NCBI RefSeq assembly: GCF_900169565.1
Contig: NZ_LT828648.1
Span: forward strand, 186,001 to 250,000
Direction of reading: 5' to 3'
Source of the DNA: Nitrospira japonica
GTDB lineage: Bacteria > Nitrospirota > Nitrospiria > Nitrospirales > Nitrospiraceae
Length of the DNA stretch: 64,000 bases
Below are positions 15,529 through 28,232 of the stretch, piece after piece. The position numbers and the translations under genes were made by a program. Position 1 is the stretch's first letter. Every line of letters starts with the position of its first letter. The notes below the pieces were generated by a model that searched no databases, had not been told where the DNA came from, and saw only the letters and a program-made list of their open reading frames with translations.

Positions 15529-16961
15529 TCAGCGGCCAGTTTTTGCAGACTTTCCAGCCTGCAAAAACCTATCGATCCCCGCCGCCATCTTGCGGCCCTC
15601 GGCGATCGCCCACACGATGAGCGAGGCGCCGCGCTTGGTGTCGCCACCGGCAAAGACGCCGTCGAGGTTGGTCATGAAGTTGTCGTCCGTCGTTACCGCG
15701 CCGCGCTGGTCGTATGCCACACCGAGGCTGTCGAGCAGCCCGTTCTTGACCGGGCCGGTGAACCCCATGGCCAGCAGGACCAGATCCGCGTCCATCTCGA
15801 ACTCGGTGTTCGGCATGGGAACGAATTTCCCGCCTTCGAATTTCACACGATGGCCATGCAGTTTGGTGATGTGTCCGTTGTGCCCGGTGAATTTCGTGGT
15901 CGAGACGCTCCACTGCCGGTTGCAGCCCTCTTCGTGCGCATGCGACGTCCGCAGCTGCATCGGCCAGAGCGGCCAGGGCGTGGAACTCGCCCGCTGCGGC
16001 GGCGGCTCCGACAACAGTTCGAATTGATGCGCTTCAACGCAGCCCTGGCGATGCGCGGTGCCCAGGCAATCCGAACCCGTGTCGCCACCTCCGATGATGA
16101 CCACCCGCTTGCCCTTGGCCGTGATCGGCTCGTCGGAAACCGCGATGCCGGCCGTCCGCTTGTTCTGCTGCGTCAGATATTCCATAGCCAGGTGAACACC
16201 CTTGAGTTCGCGGCCGGGGATCGGCAACTCGCGCGCCTGCTCGGCTCCCATCGTGAGTCCCACCGCGTCGAACTGCTTGCGCAGTTGCTCGCCCGTGATG
16301 TCCTTGCCGACGGTGACGCCCGTCTTGAACTCCACTCCTTCGGCTTTCATCTGCTCCAGCCGGCGGTCGATGACCCACTTTTCCATCTTGAAATCCGGAA
16401 TGCCGTACCGGAGCAACCCGCCGATGCGGTCGGCCTTTTCGAACAAGGTCACGCTGTGGCCCGCGCGAGCCAGCTGCTGCGCCGCCGCGAGTCCTGCCGG
16501 GCCGGAGCCGACGATCGCCACGGTCTTGCCGGTTTTCACCACCGGGAGGATCGGAGCCACTAAACCTTCGTTGAAGCCGCGATCGATGATGTTCCACTCG
16601 ATGACGCGGATGGACACCGGATCTTCGTTGATGCCGAGCACGCAGGCTCCCTCGCAGGGAGCCGGACAGAGACGACCGGTGAATTCCGGGAAATTATTCG
16701 TGGTGTGCAGGGCCTTGAGCGCGTCCTTCCAACGGCCGCGGTACACCAAATCGTTCCATTCGGGAATGAGGTTCACGACGGGACAGCCGGTACCACCCTG
16801 GCAAAACGGCACGCCGCAATCCATGCAGCGCGCGCCCTGGATCTTGAGCTTGTCCTCGGGGATAGGCTCGTACATCTCCTTCCAATCGAGCACGCGCAGC
16901 TCGATCGGCTTCCGCTTCGGCCCCTCGCGGGCATATTTCATGAAACCCTTCGGGTCACCCA

Positions 16962-16962
<1 letters not shown>
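15529..16962 (-). CDS. gltD: Glutamate synthase (NADPH) small subunit
   Basis: The 477-residue beta subunit feeds electrons from NADPH through FAD to the large subunit for glutamate formation. The N-terminal Fe-S ligands are in CMDCGVPFCQGGTGCP and CPAPCEGAC. The FAD-binding Rossmann motif is VAIVGSGPAGLAAA, the NADPH-binding one VVIIGGGDTGSDC, and the final FAD contact VFAGGDTKRGASLIVWA. The ATG at 16962 overlaps the gltB stop (TGATG), giving coupled translation. The last codons contain a 10-base inverted repeat. Complete and ordinary in length. Confidence 0.96.
15539..15568. repeat. Perfect 10-base inverted repeat at the 3' end of gltD
   Basis: GTTTTTGCAG (15539-15548) and CTGCAAAAAC (15559-15568) with a 10-base loop, lying within the last dozen codons of gltD. 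It could stabilise the mRNA end or slow transcription; no U-tract follows on the gltD strand. Confidence 0.5.
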
Positions 16963-21482
<4,520 letters not shown>

Positions 21483-21587
21483 CCTATCTCGTGAGAAAGG
21501 CAGGTTTTTTCCTGCTGGACGGAGGCCATGCCGAGAGGAACCTGGGACGTGGGAATCCCGTTTGTCCTGAAGCGATGTCCGTTCTAA

Positions 21588-21602
21588 ATTGTGATTCACA
21601 AT
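21588..21602. promoter_or_regulatory. 15-bp palindrome over the gltB promoter -10
   Basis: ATTGTGATTCACAAT is a perfect dyad with 7-base arms around one central base. It overlaps most of the gltB -10 and the probable transcription start, an ideal repressor operator position. It is not a standard CRP site, whose half sites are six bases apart. Confidence 0.55.
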
Positions 21603-21627
21603 AATGGAAGGGTTATTCTTCTGTCAA
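21598..21627 (-). promoter_or_regulatory. Sigma-70 promoter of gltBD
   Basis: On the minus strand, -35 TTGACA (21622-21627, perfect), an 18-base spacer and -10 TATTGT (21598-21603). The predicted leader to the ATG at 21482 is about 110 bases and contains a GCAGG/CCTGC hairpin near 21500-21516. Confidence 0.65.
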
Positions 21628-21661
21628 GCCGACGAGAGGTGCGGTTTTGCGGGCGGTTCGC

Positions 21662-21691
21662 TTGACTTTGTTTCCTTCTCTGCCCTACCAT
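21662..21691 (+). promoter_or_regulatory. Promoter of the polyprenyl synthase gene, predicted leaderless
   Basis: -35 TTGACT (21662-21667), an 18-base spacer and -10 TACCAT (21686-21691). The ATG at 21699 is only seven bases further on, so transcription should start at or next to the start codon. Divergent from the gltB promoter. Confidence 0.6.
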
Positions 21692-21698
21692 CCGCCGC

Positions 21699-22703
21699 AT
21701 GCCACAGGGTCCCGTGATCTCATCCATTCAGACCATGGCGGATGTCTGGGACGCGTACCGTCGCGAGCTGGAGGGGGTCGAAGACCAGGTCCGCAAGAAC
21801 CTGGACTCCAGCGTCACCCTCGTCAATACGGTCGCCGCCCATATCCTGAACAGCGGGGGCAAGCGGATCAGGCCGCTCCTGTTGCTGCTCAGCGCGCAGC
21901 TCTGCGGTTATGCCGGCCGGGACCACCATCAGCTCGGCAGTCTTGTGGAATTCATTCATACGGCCACCTTGCTGCACGACGACGTCGTGGACGATGCGGA
22001 CCTCCGCAGGGGCCGGAGAACAGCCCGTAAAGTCTGGGGAAATCAGATCAGCATTCTGGTCGGAGACTATCTCTACTCCAAGGCTATGTGCCAGGTGGTC
22101 GAGTTCCGGAGTCAGGGCATCAACGAAGTGCTGGCGGAAGCTTGCAAGAAAATGGCGGAAGGTGAAGTCCTGCAGCTCTATTACAACGGGAACCCGGCCA
22201 TGCCGGAAGCGGACTATCTCAAAGTCGTGGAACACAAGACCGCCGGGTTGATCGCGGCAGCCTGCCGGATGGGCGCCATCCTGGCCGACGCATCGGAACC
22301 GCAACAGGACGCCCTGTTCCGCTTCGGGCAATACCTCGGCATCGCGTTTCAGGTGGCCGACGACACGCTGGATTACACCGCAAACGGCGACTCTCTGGGC
22401 AAGACGCTCGGCCAGGACCTTCGCCAAGGCAAAGCGACCCTCCCGCTGCTGCATCTGCTGCAACATTGCTCGGAAAGCGACCGGCAGATGATCAAGGACC
22501 GGATGGAAACCCGTACGCTGAACGACGACGACCTGACCCGCCTTCTCCATCTCATGGAGGACTACGGGTCCATCACGTATGCACTGGACCGGGCGCAGGA
22601 TTATATCGCCGCGGCCAAACGGGATCTCAGTTCGTTCGAAGACAGTCCAGCCAAACGAGCCCTTTCGGTGGCTGCTGACTACATGGTAACCCGCGACCGG
22701 TAA
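21699..22703 (+). CDS. Trans-polyprenyl diphosphate synthase (octaprenyl/heptaprenyl type)
   Basis: A 334-residue class I isoprenyl synthase that condenses IPP units into the side chain of quinones. The first Asp-rich motif is LLHDDVVDDADLRRGR and the second is FQVADDTLDYT. GGKRIRPLLLLL holds the conserved Lys/Arg for diphosphate binding. Length and motifs fit IspB/HepT-type long-chain enzymes; product length cannot be read from sequence here. No Shine-Dalgarno is present before this ATG, which instead lies seven bases after a -10 box. An internal ATG at 21735 would trim twelve non-conserved residues. Confidence 0.93.
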   Translation: MPQGPVISSIQTMADVWDAYRRELEGVEDQVRKNLDSSVTLVNTVAAHILNSGGKRIRPLLLLLSAQLCGYAGRDHHQLGSLVEFIHTATLLHDDVVDDADLRRGRRTARKVWGNQISILVGDYLYSKAMCQVVEFRSQGINEVLAEACKKMAEGEVLQLYYNGNPAMPEADYLKVVEHKTAGLIAAACRMGAILADASEPQQDALFRFGQYLGIAFQVADDTLDYTANGDSLGKTLGQDLRQGKATLPLLHLLQHCSESDRQMIKDRMETRTLNDDDLTRLLHLMEDYGSITYALDRAQDYIAAAKRDLSSFEDSPAKRALSVAADYMVTRDR

Positions 22704-22828
22704 CCGTTTTTCCGCACGTGTTCCATCGCCTGTACGGGTGGAACGGGCAACGTCGGACACACGGCCCAACCCCTCGAGTTTGCCCTGGCACCTCTACCAT
22801 TTGTCCACTTCGCAGAAAAGGATGACGC

Positions 22829-24154
22829 ATGGCACACATCATTCCCTTCCGAGGCACACTGTACGATCAGGCGACGGTCGGTTCCGTCCGTGAAGTGGTC
22901 GCACCCCCGTATGACATCATCGACGCGGCGGGACAGAAGGCGCTTCACGATCGGCATTCGCACAACATCATCAGACTGGAGCTCGGCACCGACAAACCTG
23001 GGGACAGCACCGGGGACAACCGCTATACGCGTGCCGCCGCCGCGCTGCGTGAATGGCTAAAGACCGGCGCGATGAAGCGGGACGCGCAGCCGGCCCTCTA
23101 CTACCACACGATCGAATACCGTCCTCCGGATTCCGCGGCCGATGCGCCGGTCAAGGTGCTGCGGGGATTCCTCGTCACCACGAAATTGGAACCGCTCGAT
23201 TCCGGGCACATTTATCCCCATGAGAACACCAGGGCCGCGGCCAAGACCGACCGCTTGAACCTATTGGAGGCCTGCCGCGCCAATCTCAGCCCCATCTGGC
23301 TGCTGTATTCCGATCCGCAAAACGCCGTGCTAGACCTGCTGGAAAATACCGTCAAAGGTGTGCCGGCCCGCATCGACTTTCGAGACGACGAAGGATGCCG
23401 CCAGCAGCTGTGGGCCGTGACGGACCCGGCGGTGCTGAAGCAGGTGGTCGACCTGATGGAGAGCAAACCGCTTTTTATCGCCGACGGACACCATCGATAC
23501 GAAACGGCACTCAATTACCAGCGTGCCCGGCGACAGCAAGCGAGCGGGACGTCCTCCGGTCTCCACCCTTATGACAGCGTGCTGATGCTGCTCGCGCCGT
23601 TGGAAGATCCCGGTTTGACGGTGCTGCCCACCCACCGTGTCACCACCACGCCGTTGCCTCCCTATGAACGTCTCAAGAGCCAGTTGAGCGAAAAGTTCGC
23701 GCTCAAGGAATTTCCCTTTACCCGGAACGACAAGTCGGCCGTCCGGGCGCAGTTCATCGAATCACTCCGCAATCTCGGCCGCACGGCTCCGACATTCGGG
23801 CTGTCCGTGCGCGGCCTGGCCTCATACGTGGTATTGACCCTGTTGCCGGCCCATCGACCCGACTCCGGTGCCTCGCCCAGAACCAAGCTCGACGTGTCGC
23901 TCCTGCAACAACTCGTGGTGCCGGTCCTCTGCCCCACGCAGCAGGAGCAGGAAGCCATCGTCTATACCAAGGACGACGCCGAAGCACTGGACTGGGCTCA
24001 GGATGGTCCCGGCACCGGAGCGCTGCTGCTGAACGCCACCAAGGTAAGCGAAGTTCAGGCGGTGGCGGTGGCCGGAGAACGAATGCCTCACAAATCGACC
24101 TACTTCTATCCCAAACCGCTCACGGGCCTGGTGATCAACGTCATGGAAGGATGA
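22829..24154 (+). CDS. DUF1015 family protein
   Basis: A 441-residue cytoplasmic protein matching DUF1015: start IIPFRGTLYDQATVGSVREVVAPPYDII, the segment YYHTIEYRP, HIYPHENTRAAAKTDRLNLLEAC, the invariant FIADGHHRYETALNY and the late VSEVQAVAVAGERMPHKSTYFYPK. The family is widespread and has no firmly assigned reaction, though the GHHRYE motif looks catalytic. AAAGGA precedes the ATG. A hairpin-forming GTTCCA/TGGAAC pair (22720-22725 with 22739-22744) lies in the gap after the polyprenyl synthase gene. Confidence 0.93.
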   Translation: MAHIIPFRGTLYDQATVGSVREVVAPPYDIIDAAGQKALHDRHSHNIIRLELGTDKPGDSTGDNRYTRAAAALREWLKTGAMKRDAQPALYYHTIEYRPPDSAADAPVKVLRGFLVTTKLEPLDSGHIYPHENTRAAAKTDRLNLLEACRANLSPIWLLYSDPQNAVLDLLENTVKGVPARIDFRDDEGCRQQLWAVTDPAVLKQVVDLMESKPLFIADGHHRYETALNYQRARRQQASGTSSGLHPYDSVLMLLAPLEDPGLTVLPTHRVTTTPLPPYERLKSQLSEKFALKEFPFTRNDKSAVRAQFIESLRNLGRTAPTFGLSVRGLASYVVLTLLPAHRPDSGASPRTKLDVSLLQQLVVPVLCPTQQEQEAIVYTKDDAEALDWAQDGPGTGALLLNATKVSEVQAVAVAGERMPHKSTYFYPKPLTGLVINVMEG

Positions 24155-24282
24155 GCGCACGACCATGAACCGACATCACTCTCCAACCGGTCCGGCACGC
24201 GGGAGCCCTCCCTAGGCGCAGGCGCAGTTCCTCGCACCTCACCACGCTGCCCGGCCGTCCAGAAGGAGGGGAAGACAAGTCT

Positions 24283-25650
24283 ATGAAAGCCAGGATCCTC
24301 ATCGTCGATGACGACCCCGACATTGCCACGATGCTGGAAGATCGTCTTCAGGCCAGCGACTATGGAACCCTCGTCGCGCAGGACGGCGTACAGGCGCTCG
24401 AATTGATCGAGCAGGAGGTGCCGAAGCTCATGCTGCTGGATCTGGACATGCCCCGCCTGACCGGCCTGGAGGTCCTGAAGCGGCTGCCTAAAATCCGCGC
24501 GGCGGAAGATCTCCCCGTCATCGTCATGACGGCGCACGGATCCATCGAGGCGGCCGTCGAGGCCATGAAGAGCGGCGCGTACGACTTCCTCACGAAACCA
24601 CTCGACAAAGACCACCTCCTGCTGGTCATCCAGAAAGCTCTGGAGCGCGACGCCCTGAAACGGCAGGTGGCCTGCCTGAAATCGGAAATCGACGGCCGCT
24701 ATACGTCGATCATCGGCACCAGCCCCAATATCCGTTCCGTCATGGAAGCGGCGCAGCGCGCGGCGAAATCCGATGCCGGCGTGCTCCTCCTGGGTGAGAG
24801 CGGCACCGGGAAAGAGCTGTTCGCGCGATCCATCCACCAATGGAGCCCGCGCCGCGTCAATCCGATGATTGTCATCAATTGCGTGGCTCTCACTGAAACG
24901 CTGCTCGAAAACGAGTTGTTCGGGCATGAGCGCGGAGCCTTTACCGGCGCCGACCGCCTTCAGAAGGGCAAGCTTGAAATGGCCGACGGAGGCACCGTCT
25001 TTCTGGACGAGATCGGCGACATGCCGATGGCGCTGCAGGCGAAACTGCTGCGGGTCCTTCAGGACCGGGAATTTCACCGCGTCGGAGGCACCCGCCTGGT
25101 TTCGGTCAACATTCGGATCATCGCCGCGACCAACAAGGATCTCAAACAGGCCGTCAAGAACGGGCACTTCCGGGAAGATCTCTACTTCCGTCTGAACGTG
25201 ATCACGCTGACCCTTCCCCCGCTGCGGGACCGTCCGGACGACCTGCCCTTGCTGGCCAAGTTCTTCCTGAACCGCCACGCGAAAGAGGCCAAGCGTTACG
25301 GCATGATGTTCCATCCGGAGGCGATGAACGTCATGATGCAATATACCTGGCCAGGAAACATCCGCGAACTCGACAACGTCATCGCCCGGGCGGTGATCTT
25401 GAGTCCCACGGAAATCATCGAGCCCGACCTGCTGGTGATGGACGCGGCGGCCCTCTCGCACCCCGAAGCCCTCACGTATGTCTCGCTTCCCTACCACCGA
25501 TCGATGGAAGAGCACAGCCGCCACATTATCGATCAAGCCTTGAAACAGGCGGAAGGCAATCAAACCAAAGCCGCCGAACGACTGCGCCTGCAGCGTACGT
25601 ATCTCGCCCGGCTGATCAAGCAGCAGAAGTTACGGCAGGAAGAAGTGTAA
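24283..25650 (+). CDS. Sigma-54-dependent response regulator (NtrC/AtoC type)
   Basis: A 455-residue regulator. The receiver domain spans residues 1-120, with phosphoacceptor D53 in LLDLDMPRL. A sigma-54 AAA+ domain follows: Walker A GESGTGKE, GAFTGA loop (RGAFTGAD), Walker B VFLDEIGD and R-finger region, to about residue 385. The C-terminal Fis-type helix-turn-helix is EGNQTKAAERLRLQRTYLARL. All parts needed to activate sigma-54 promoters are intact. GAAGGAGGGG lies upstream. No histidine kinase is adjacent, so the cognate partner and regulon cannot be named from context. Confidence 0.95.
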   Translation: MKARILIVDDDPDIATMLEDRLQASDYGTLVAQDGVQALELIEQEVPKLMLLDLDMPRLTGLEVLKRLPKIRAAEDLPVIVMTAHGSIEAAVEAMKSGAYDFLTKPLDKDHLLLVIQKALERDALKRQVACLKSEIDGRYTSIIGTSPNIRSVMEAAQRAAKSDAGVLLLGESGTGKELFARSIHQWSPRRVNPMIVINCVALTETLLENELFGHERGAFTGADRLQKGKLEMADGGTVFLDEIGDMPMALQAKLLRVLQDREFHRVGGTRLVSVNIRIIAATNKDLKQAVKNGHFREDLYFRLNVITLTLPPLRDRPDDLPLLAKFFLNRHAKEAKRYGMMFHPEAMNVMMQYTWPGNIRELDNVIARAVILSPTEIIEPDLLVMDAAALSHPEALTYVSLPYHRSMEEHSRHIIDQALKQAEGNQTKAAERLRLQRTYLARLIKQQKLRQEEV

Positions 25651-25665
25651 GGTCGGAGGAGCCGA

Positions 25666-26418
25666 TCAGCGGACCGGCTGGACCGTCGGCAAGCGGCTCG
25701 ACAGCTGAATCATGCCGGTGGTGGCGTCGTGCTCCGCCTGCGAGTACCGTTGCGGCGTGCCGACATCGGACCAATAGCCCTGATGTTCGAAACCCAACAC
25801 GGCATCCCCCCGCTGGATCGCCGCGAGGTACGCGTCGATGATGGACGAGGCCTGTCCCTTCGAGATGTCGCGCAGGAGCCGAGGATGCAGGAGGTGAACT
25901 CCGGCAAACATGCGAGGATGTGCGAGAATGGGTGACGGAAGCCCCTTCCCGGTAATCCGGACGATCCGCTGATCGTCGTCCATCTCCACCAACCCCCACG
26001 ATGCGGCGTCGGGGTCGGTCCGTACCACCAAGGTCGCCGCGGCGTGACGAGTCCGATGGAAGGCGATGACGGCTTCAAGGTCGATTTCCACGAGGGTGTC
26101 GCCGTTCAACACGAGGATCGGCTCGCCGTTGAAGCTGCCCTCGACCTGTTTGAGCGCCCCACCGGTGCCCAACAGCACCCGCTCGTGCGAGTAGGAGATG
26201 CGCATGCCGTATTTCGATCCATCGCCGAGCGCCTGTTGGATCATCGGGGCGAGATAGTGCAGGTTGATGACGACGTCGCGAATTCCGTGACGCCTCAAGA
26301 GCAGCAGATTCCAGACAATGAGCGGCGTGCCCCCCACGGGTAACAAAGGCTTCGGCATCGTGTTCGTCAACGGCCTCAGCCTCGTACCCAACCCTGCAGC
26401 CAAGATCATTGCCTTCAT
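25666..26418 (-). CDS. murU: Nucleotidyltransferase, MurNAc-1-phosphate uridylyltransferase-like
   Basis: A 250-residue sugar-1-phosphate nucleotidyltransferase. The signature LAAGLGTRLRPLTNTMPKPL is at the N-terminus. The metal Asp lies in LVLNGDTLVEID, and GYWSDVGTPQRY near the end is typical of MurU/HddC-like enzymes. Its pairing with the AmgK-like kinase upstream (91 bases apart, same strand) argues for the cell-wall recycling enzyme MurU, which makes UDP-MurNAc from MurNAc-1-phosphate. It could instead be a mannose-1-phosphate guanylyltransferase; the neighbour decides the call. The frame is open to a GTG at 26445, but MKAMILAAG at 26418 is the family start. Confidence 0.82.
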   Translation of the reverse strand: MKAMILAAGLGTRLRPLTNTMPKPLLPVGGTPLIVWNLLLLRRHGIRDVVINLHYLAPMIQQALGDGSKYGMRISYSHERVLLGTGGALKQVEGSFNGEPILVLNGDTLVEIDLEAVIAFHRTRHAAATLVVRTDPDAASWGLVEMDDDQRIVRITGKGLPSPILAHPRMFAGVHLLHPRLLRDISKGQASSIIDAYLAAIQRGDAVLGFEHQGYWSDVGTPQRYSQAEHDATTGMIQLSSRLPTVQPVR

Positions 26419-26509
26419 AAATGCATGTCGTCCGGTGAATTGCACGCGCTCGTGGACGGAAGCAGCCGATAGCCGGCCCCGGCGCCTGAGGGGATGACCG
26501 CGGCGCCGA

Positions 26510-27613
26510 TCATTGCAATTCCGTCACGTGCGCACTGAGCAGCCTGCGAAGCGCTTTCAACTCGGGGTACTTGTGCAGGTTGCGCTTCACGTAGCCGAGC
26601 GTCCTCGGAATGTCGGCCAGGAACTTGGGATTGCCCTTGACCTGATCGATGTAGACGAATCGGCCCGCCGCCTTCAGATTCCGTTGAATGCTTGTGAAAT
26701 CGAACAGACGCCGAAACGCATCGCGATCCGTCCGGAGGTGCCCCCGTTCCTCCAACCGGTCGAGAAAATGGCCGATCAGTCGATCGATGAGTGTTTCGTC
26801 GAGCGCGATGTACGCGTCCCGGAGCAGCGAAGCCAGGTCATACGTGGCCGGCCCCATCAGCGCATCTTGAAAATCGATCACGCCCAGACGGCGACCGTCG
26901 ACCATGAGGTTTCTGGAGTGATAGTCCCGATGGACGAACACCCGTGGCTGGCCCGCCAACTGCTCGGCAATCTTTCGAAATTCGTCACGAATCTCCGAAA
27001 ATTCACCGTCGGCCACCGGCCGGCCGCGGCGCGCCGCAATGCCGTACTCGAGAAAATGGTCGAACTCCCACATCAGCAACGGCACATCGAAGCCCCGGTG
27101 AACCGCCAGACAACGCGCATCAGCCAGTGAGGTCGCCTTGATCTGCATGTCGGCCAAGACATCGACCGCCTGCCGGTACAGCATCTCGACCCGGTGCGGC
27201 GGCGCGTCCCGGCAGGCTTCCGACAGCGTCAGGTCCCCGAAATCTTCCAAGTACAGCAGACCGGCCGTTTGATCATAATAATACAATCCCGGAACCGGCA
27301 CACCGGCGTTCGCCAGCTGCGTGCGGACATTGAGAAACGGAAGCTCGGTGATCTGGTGCGACGCGCCGCTGACGGCTTCTTCCGAATGCTTGAACGCCTC
27401 CGGCTCGGCCAACTGCATCAAAATCAGGGAGCCGGGCGCGGACTCGTTGAACTCGACCCGAAAATATCTCCGGTTGGAGGCATCGCCGGCCAGCGCGGTC
27501 AGGTTCTTGAACGTACGGGAGAACGGAAGCCGGGTTTCAACCGCCTCTACGATACGGGACTGATCCGGAGAGGCCAGCGGCTTCTGAGGAGACGCAGGGT
27601 CGGTTGTGCCCAT
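26510..27613 (-). CDS. amgK: AmgK-like anomeric sugar kinase (aminoglycoside phosphotransferase fold)
   Basis: A 367-residue kinase of the APH fold. The N-terminal signature AGDASNRRYFRVEF is characteristic of AmgK. The catalytic loop is HRDYHSRNLM and the metal-binding motif DFQDALMGP. AmgK phosphorylates MurNAc or GlcNAc at C1 so that MurU can load UDP, bypassing early peptidoglycan precursor steps. The gene lies just upstream of the MurU-like gene, as in Pseudomonas. The ATG at 27613 is preferred because a perfect TATAAT lies nine bases before it; a GTG at 27631 would put the box inside the coding sequence. Confidence 0.84.
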   Translation of the reverse strand: MGTTDPASPQKPLASPDQSRIVEAVETRLPFSRTFKNLTALAGDASNRRYFRVEFNESAPGSLILMQLAEPEAFKHSEEAVSGASHQITELPFLNVRTQLANAGVPVPGLYYYDQTAGLLYLEDFGDLTLSEACRDAPPHRVEMLYRQAVDVLADMQIKATSLADARCLAVHRGFDVPLLMWEFDHFLEYGIAARRGRPVADGEFSEIRDEFRKIAEQLAGQPRVFVHRDYHSRNLMVDGRRLGVIDFQDALMGPATYDLASLLRDAYIALDETLIDRLIGHFLDRLEERGHLRTDRDAFRRLFDFTSIQRNLKAAGRFVYIDQVKGNPKFLADIPRTLGYVKRNLHKYPELKALRRLLSAHVTELQ

Positions 27614-27622
27614 CAATGTCGC

Positions 27623-27628
27623 ATTATA
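27623..27628 (-). promoter_or_regulatory. TATAAT -10 box before amgK
   Basis: A perfect TATAAT on the minus strand, nine bases before the ATG at 27613. This predicts a leader of about two bases. The -35 is weak. Confidence 0.5.
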
Positions 27629-27747
27629 CACGAATGATTCGGGTTGACGAACATTTCATGTCTCTTCGACGGTCCACCGCCACCGGCGTTCGGAATGGTC
27701 TCATCGAGGCGAGGACGAGAAGAGCCGTGACGACCGTTTGAATCCCG

Positions 27748-28158
27748 TCAACGCTCAGAAAAATAGCTCCACGAAATGGATCCTATCGCCGCGCCAATCA
27801 CGTCGGCCACCCAATCCCACGAACTCGCTTCCCGGGAGGGAATAAAGAATTGGTGCACCTCATCCGTCACGGCGTATGCGGACGCAGCCGCGATCGAGAG
27901 CAGCACCGCTTGGCGCGCCGCCGCCGGTCCTGCCGCCCATCGGAAACCTCGATAGCAGAGGATCCCCAATACGGCATACTCCACCGCATGCAACAACTTG
28001 TCGCTGACCTCCCGCATGAGGAACTGCGGCAGTTGTTCTTCCGGATGTGATTGCGCGGAAAAGTAAAAGATCAGCGCGGCGTATCCGAACACCGGCGCCC
28101 AATACCACAGTTGGGACAGCCACGCGTCCTGTCTGAATGGTTCCGATGACGTCTCCAT
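27748..28158 (-). CDS. VanZ family membrane protein
   Basis: A 136-residue protein with about four hydrophobic helices. The VanZ-like core appears as SDKLLHAVEYAVLGILCYRGFRW and AVTDEVHQFFIPSREASSWDWVADVIGA. VanZ of enterococci gives low-level teicoplanin resistance; most bacterial homologues have no known role and probably act in the envelope. Divergent from the GH57 gene and downstream of none on its own strand. Complete. Confidence 0.9.
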   Translation of the reverse strand: METSSEPFRQDAWLSQLWYWAPVFGYAALIFYFSAQSHPEEQLPQFLMREVSDKLLHAVEYAVLGILCYRGFRWAAGPAAARQAVLLSIAAASAYAVTDEVHQFFIPSREASSWDWVADVIGAAIGSISWSYFSER

Positions 28159-28232
28159 TCGCCTCCGTTCATTGCAAGCCCTACCACCCTATGACATACT
28201 CTCAAAAACTTCGCAATTCTTCTCCGAGGCTT

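Noticed and set aside
22720-22744. GTTCCA/TGGAAC hairpin after the polyprenyl synthase as terminator
   Set aside because: Only six base pairs with a large interior loop and no T-run; kept only as a note under the DUF1015 gene.
24106-25563. 485-codon open frame antisense to the sigma-54 regulator
   Set aside because: The plus-strand protein has all regulator motifs. The antisense product is low-complexity His/Gln/Arg-rich.
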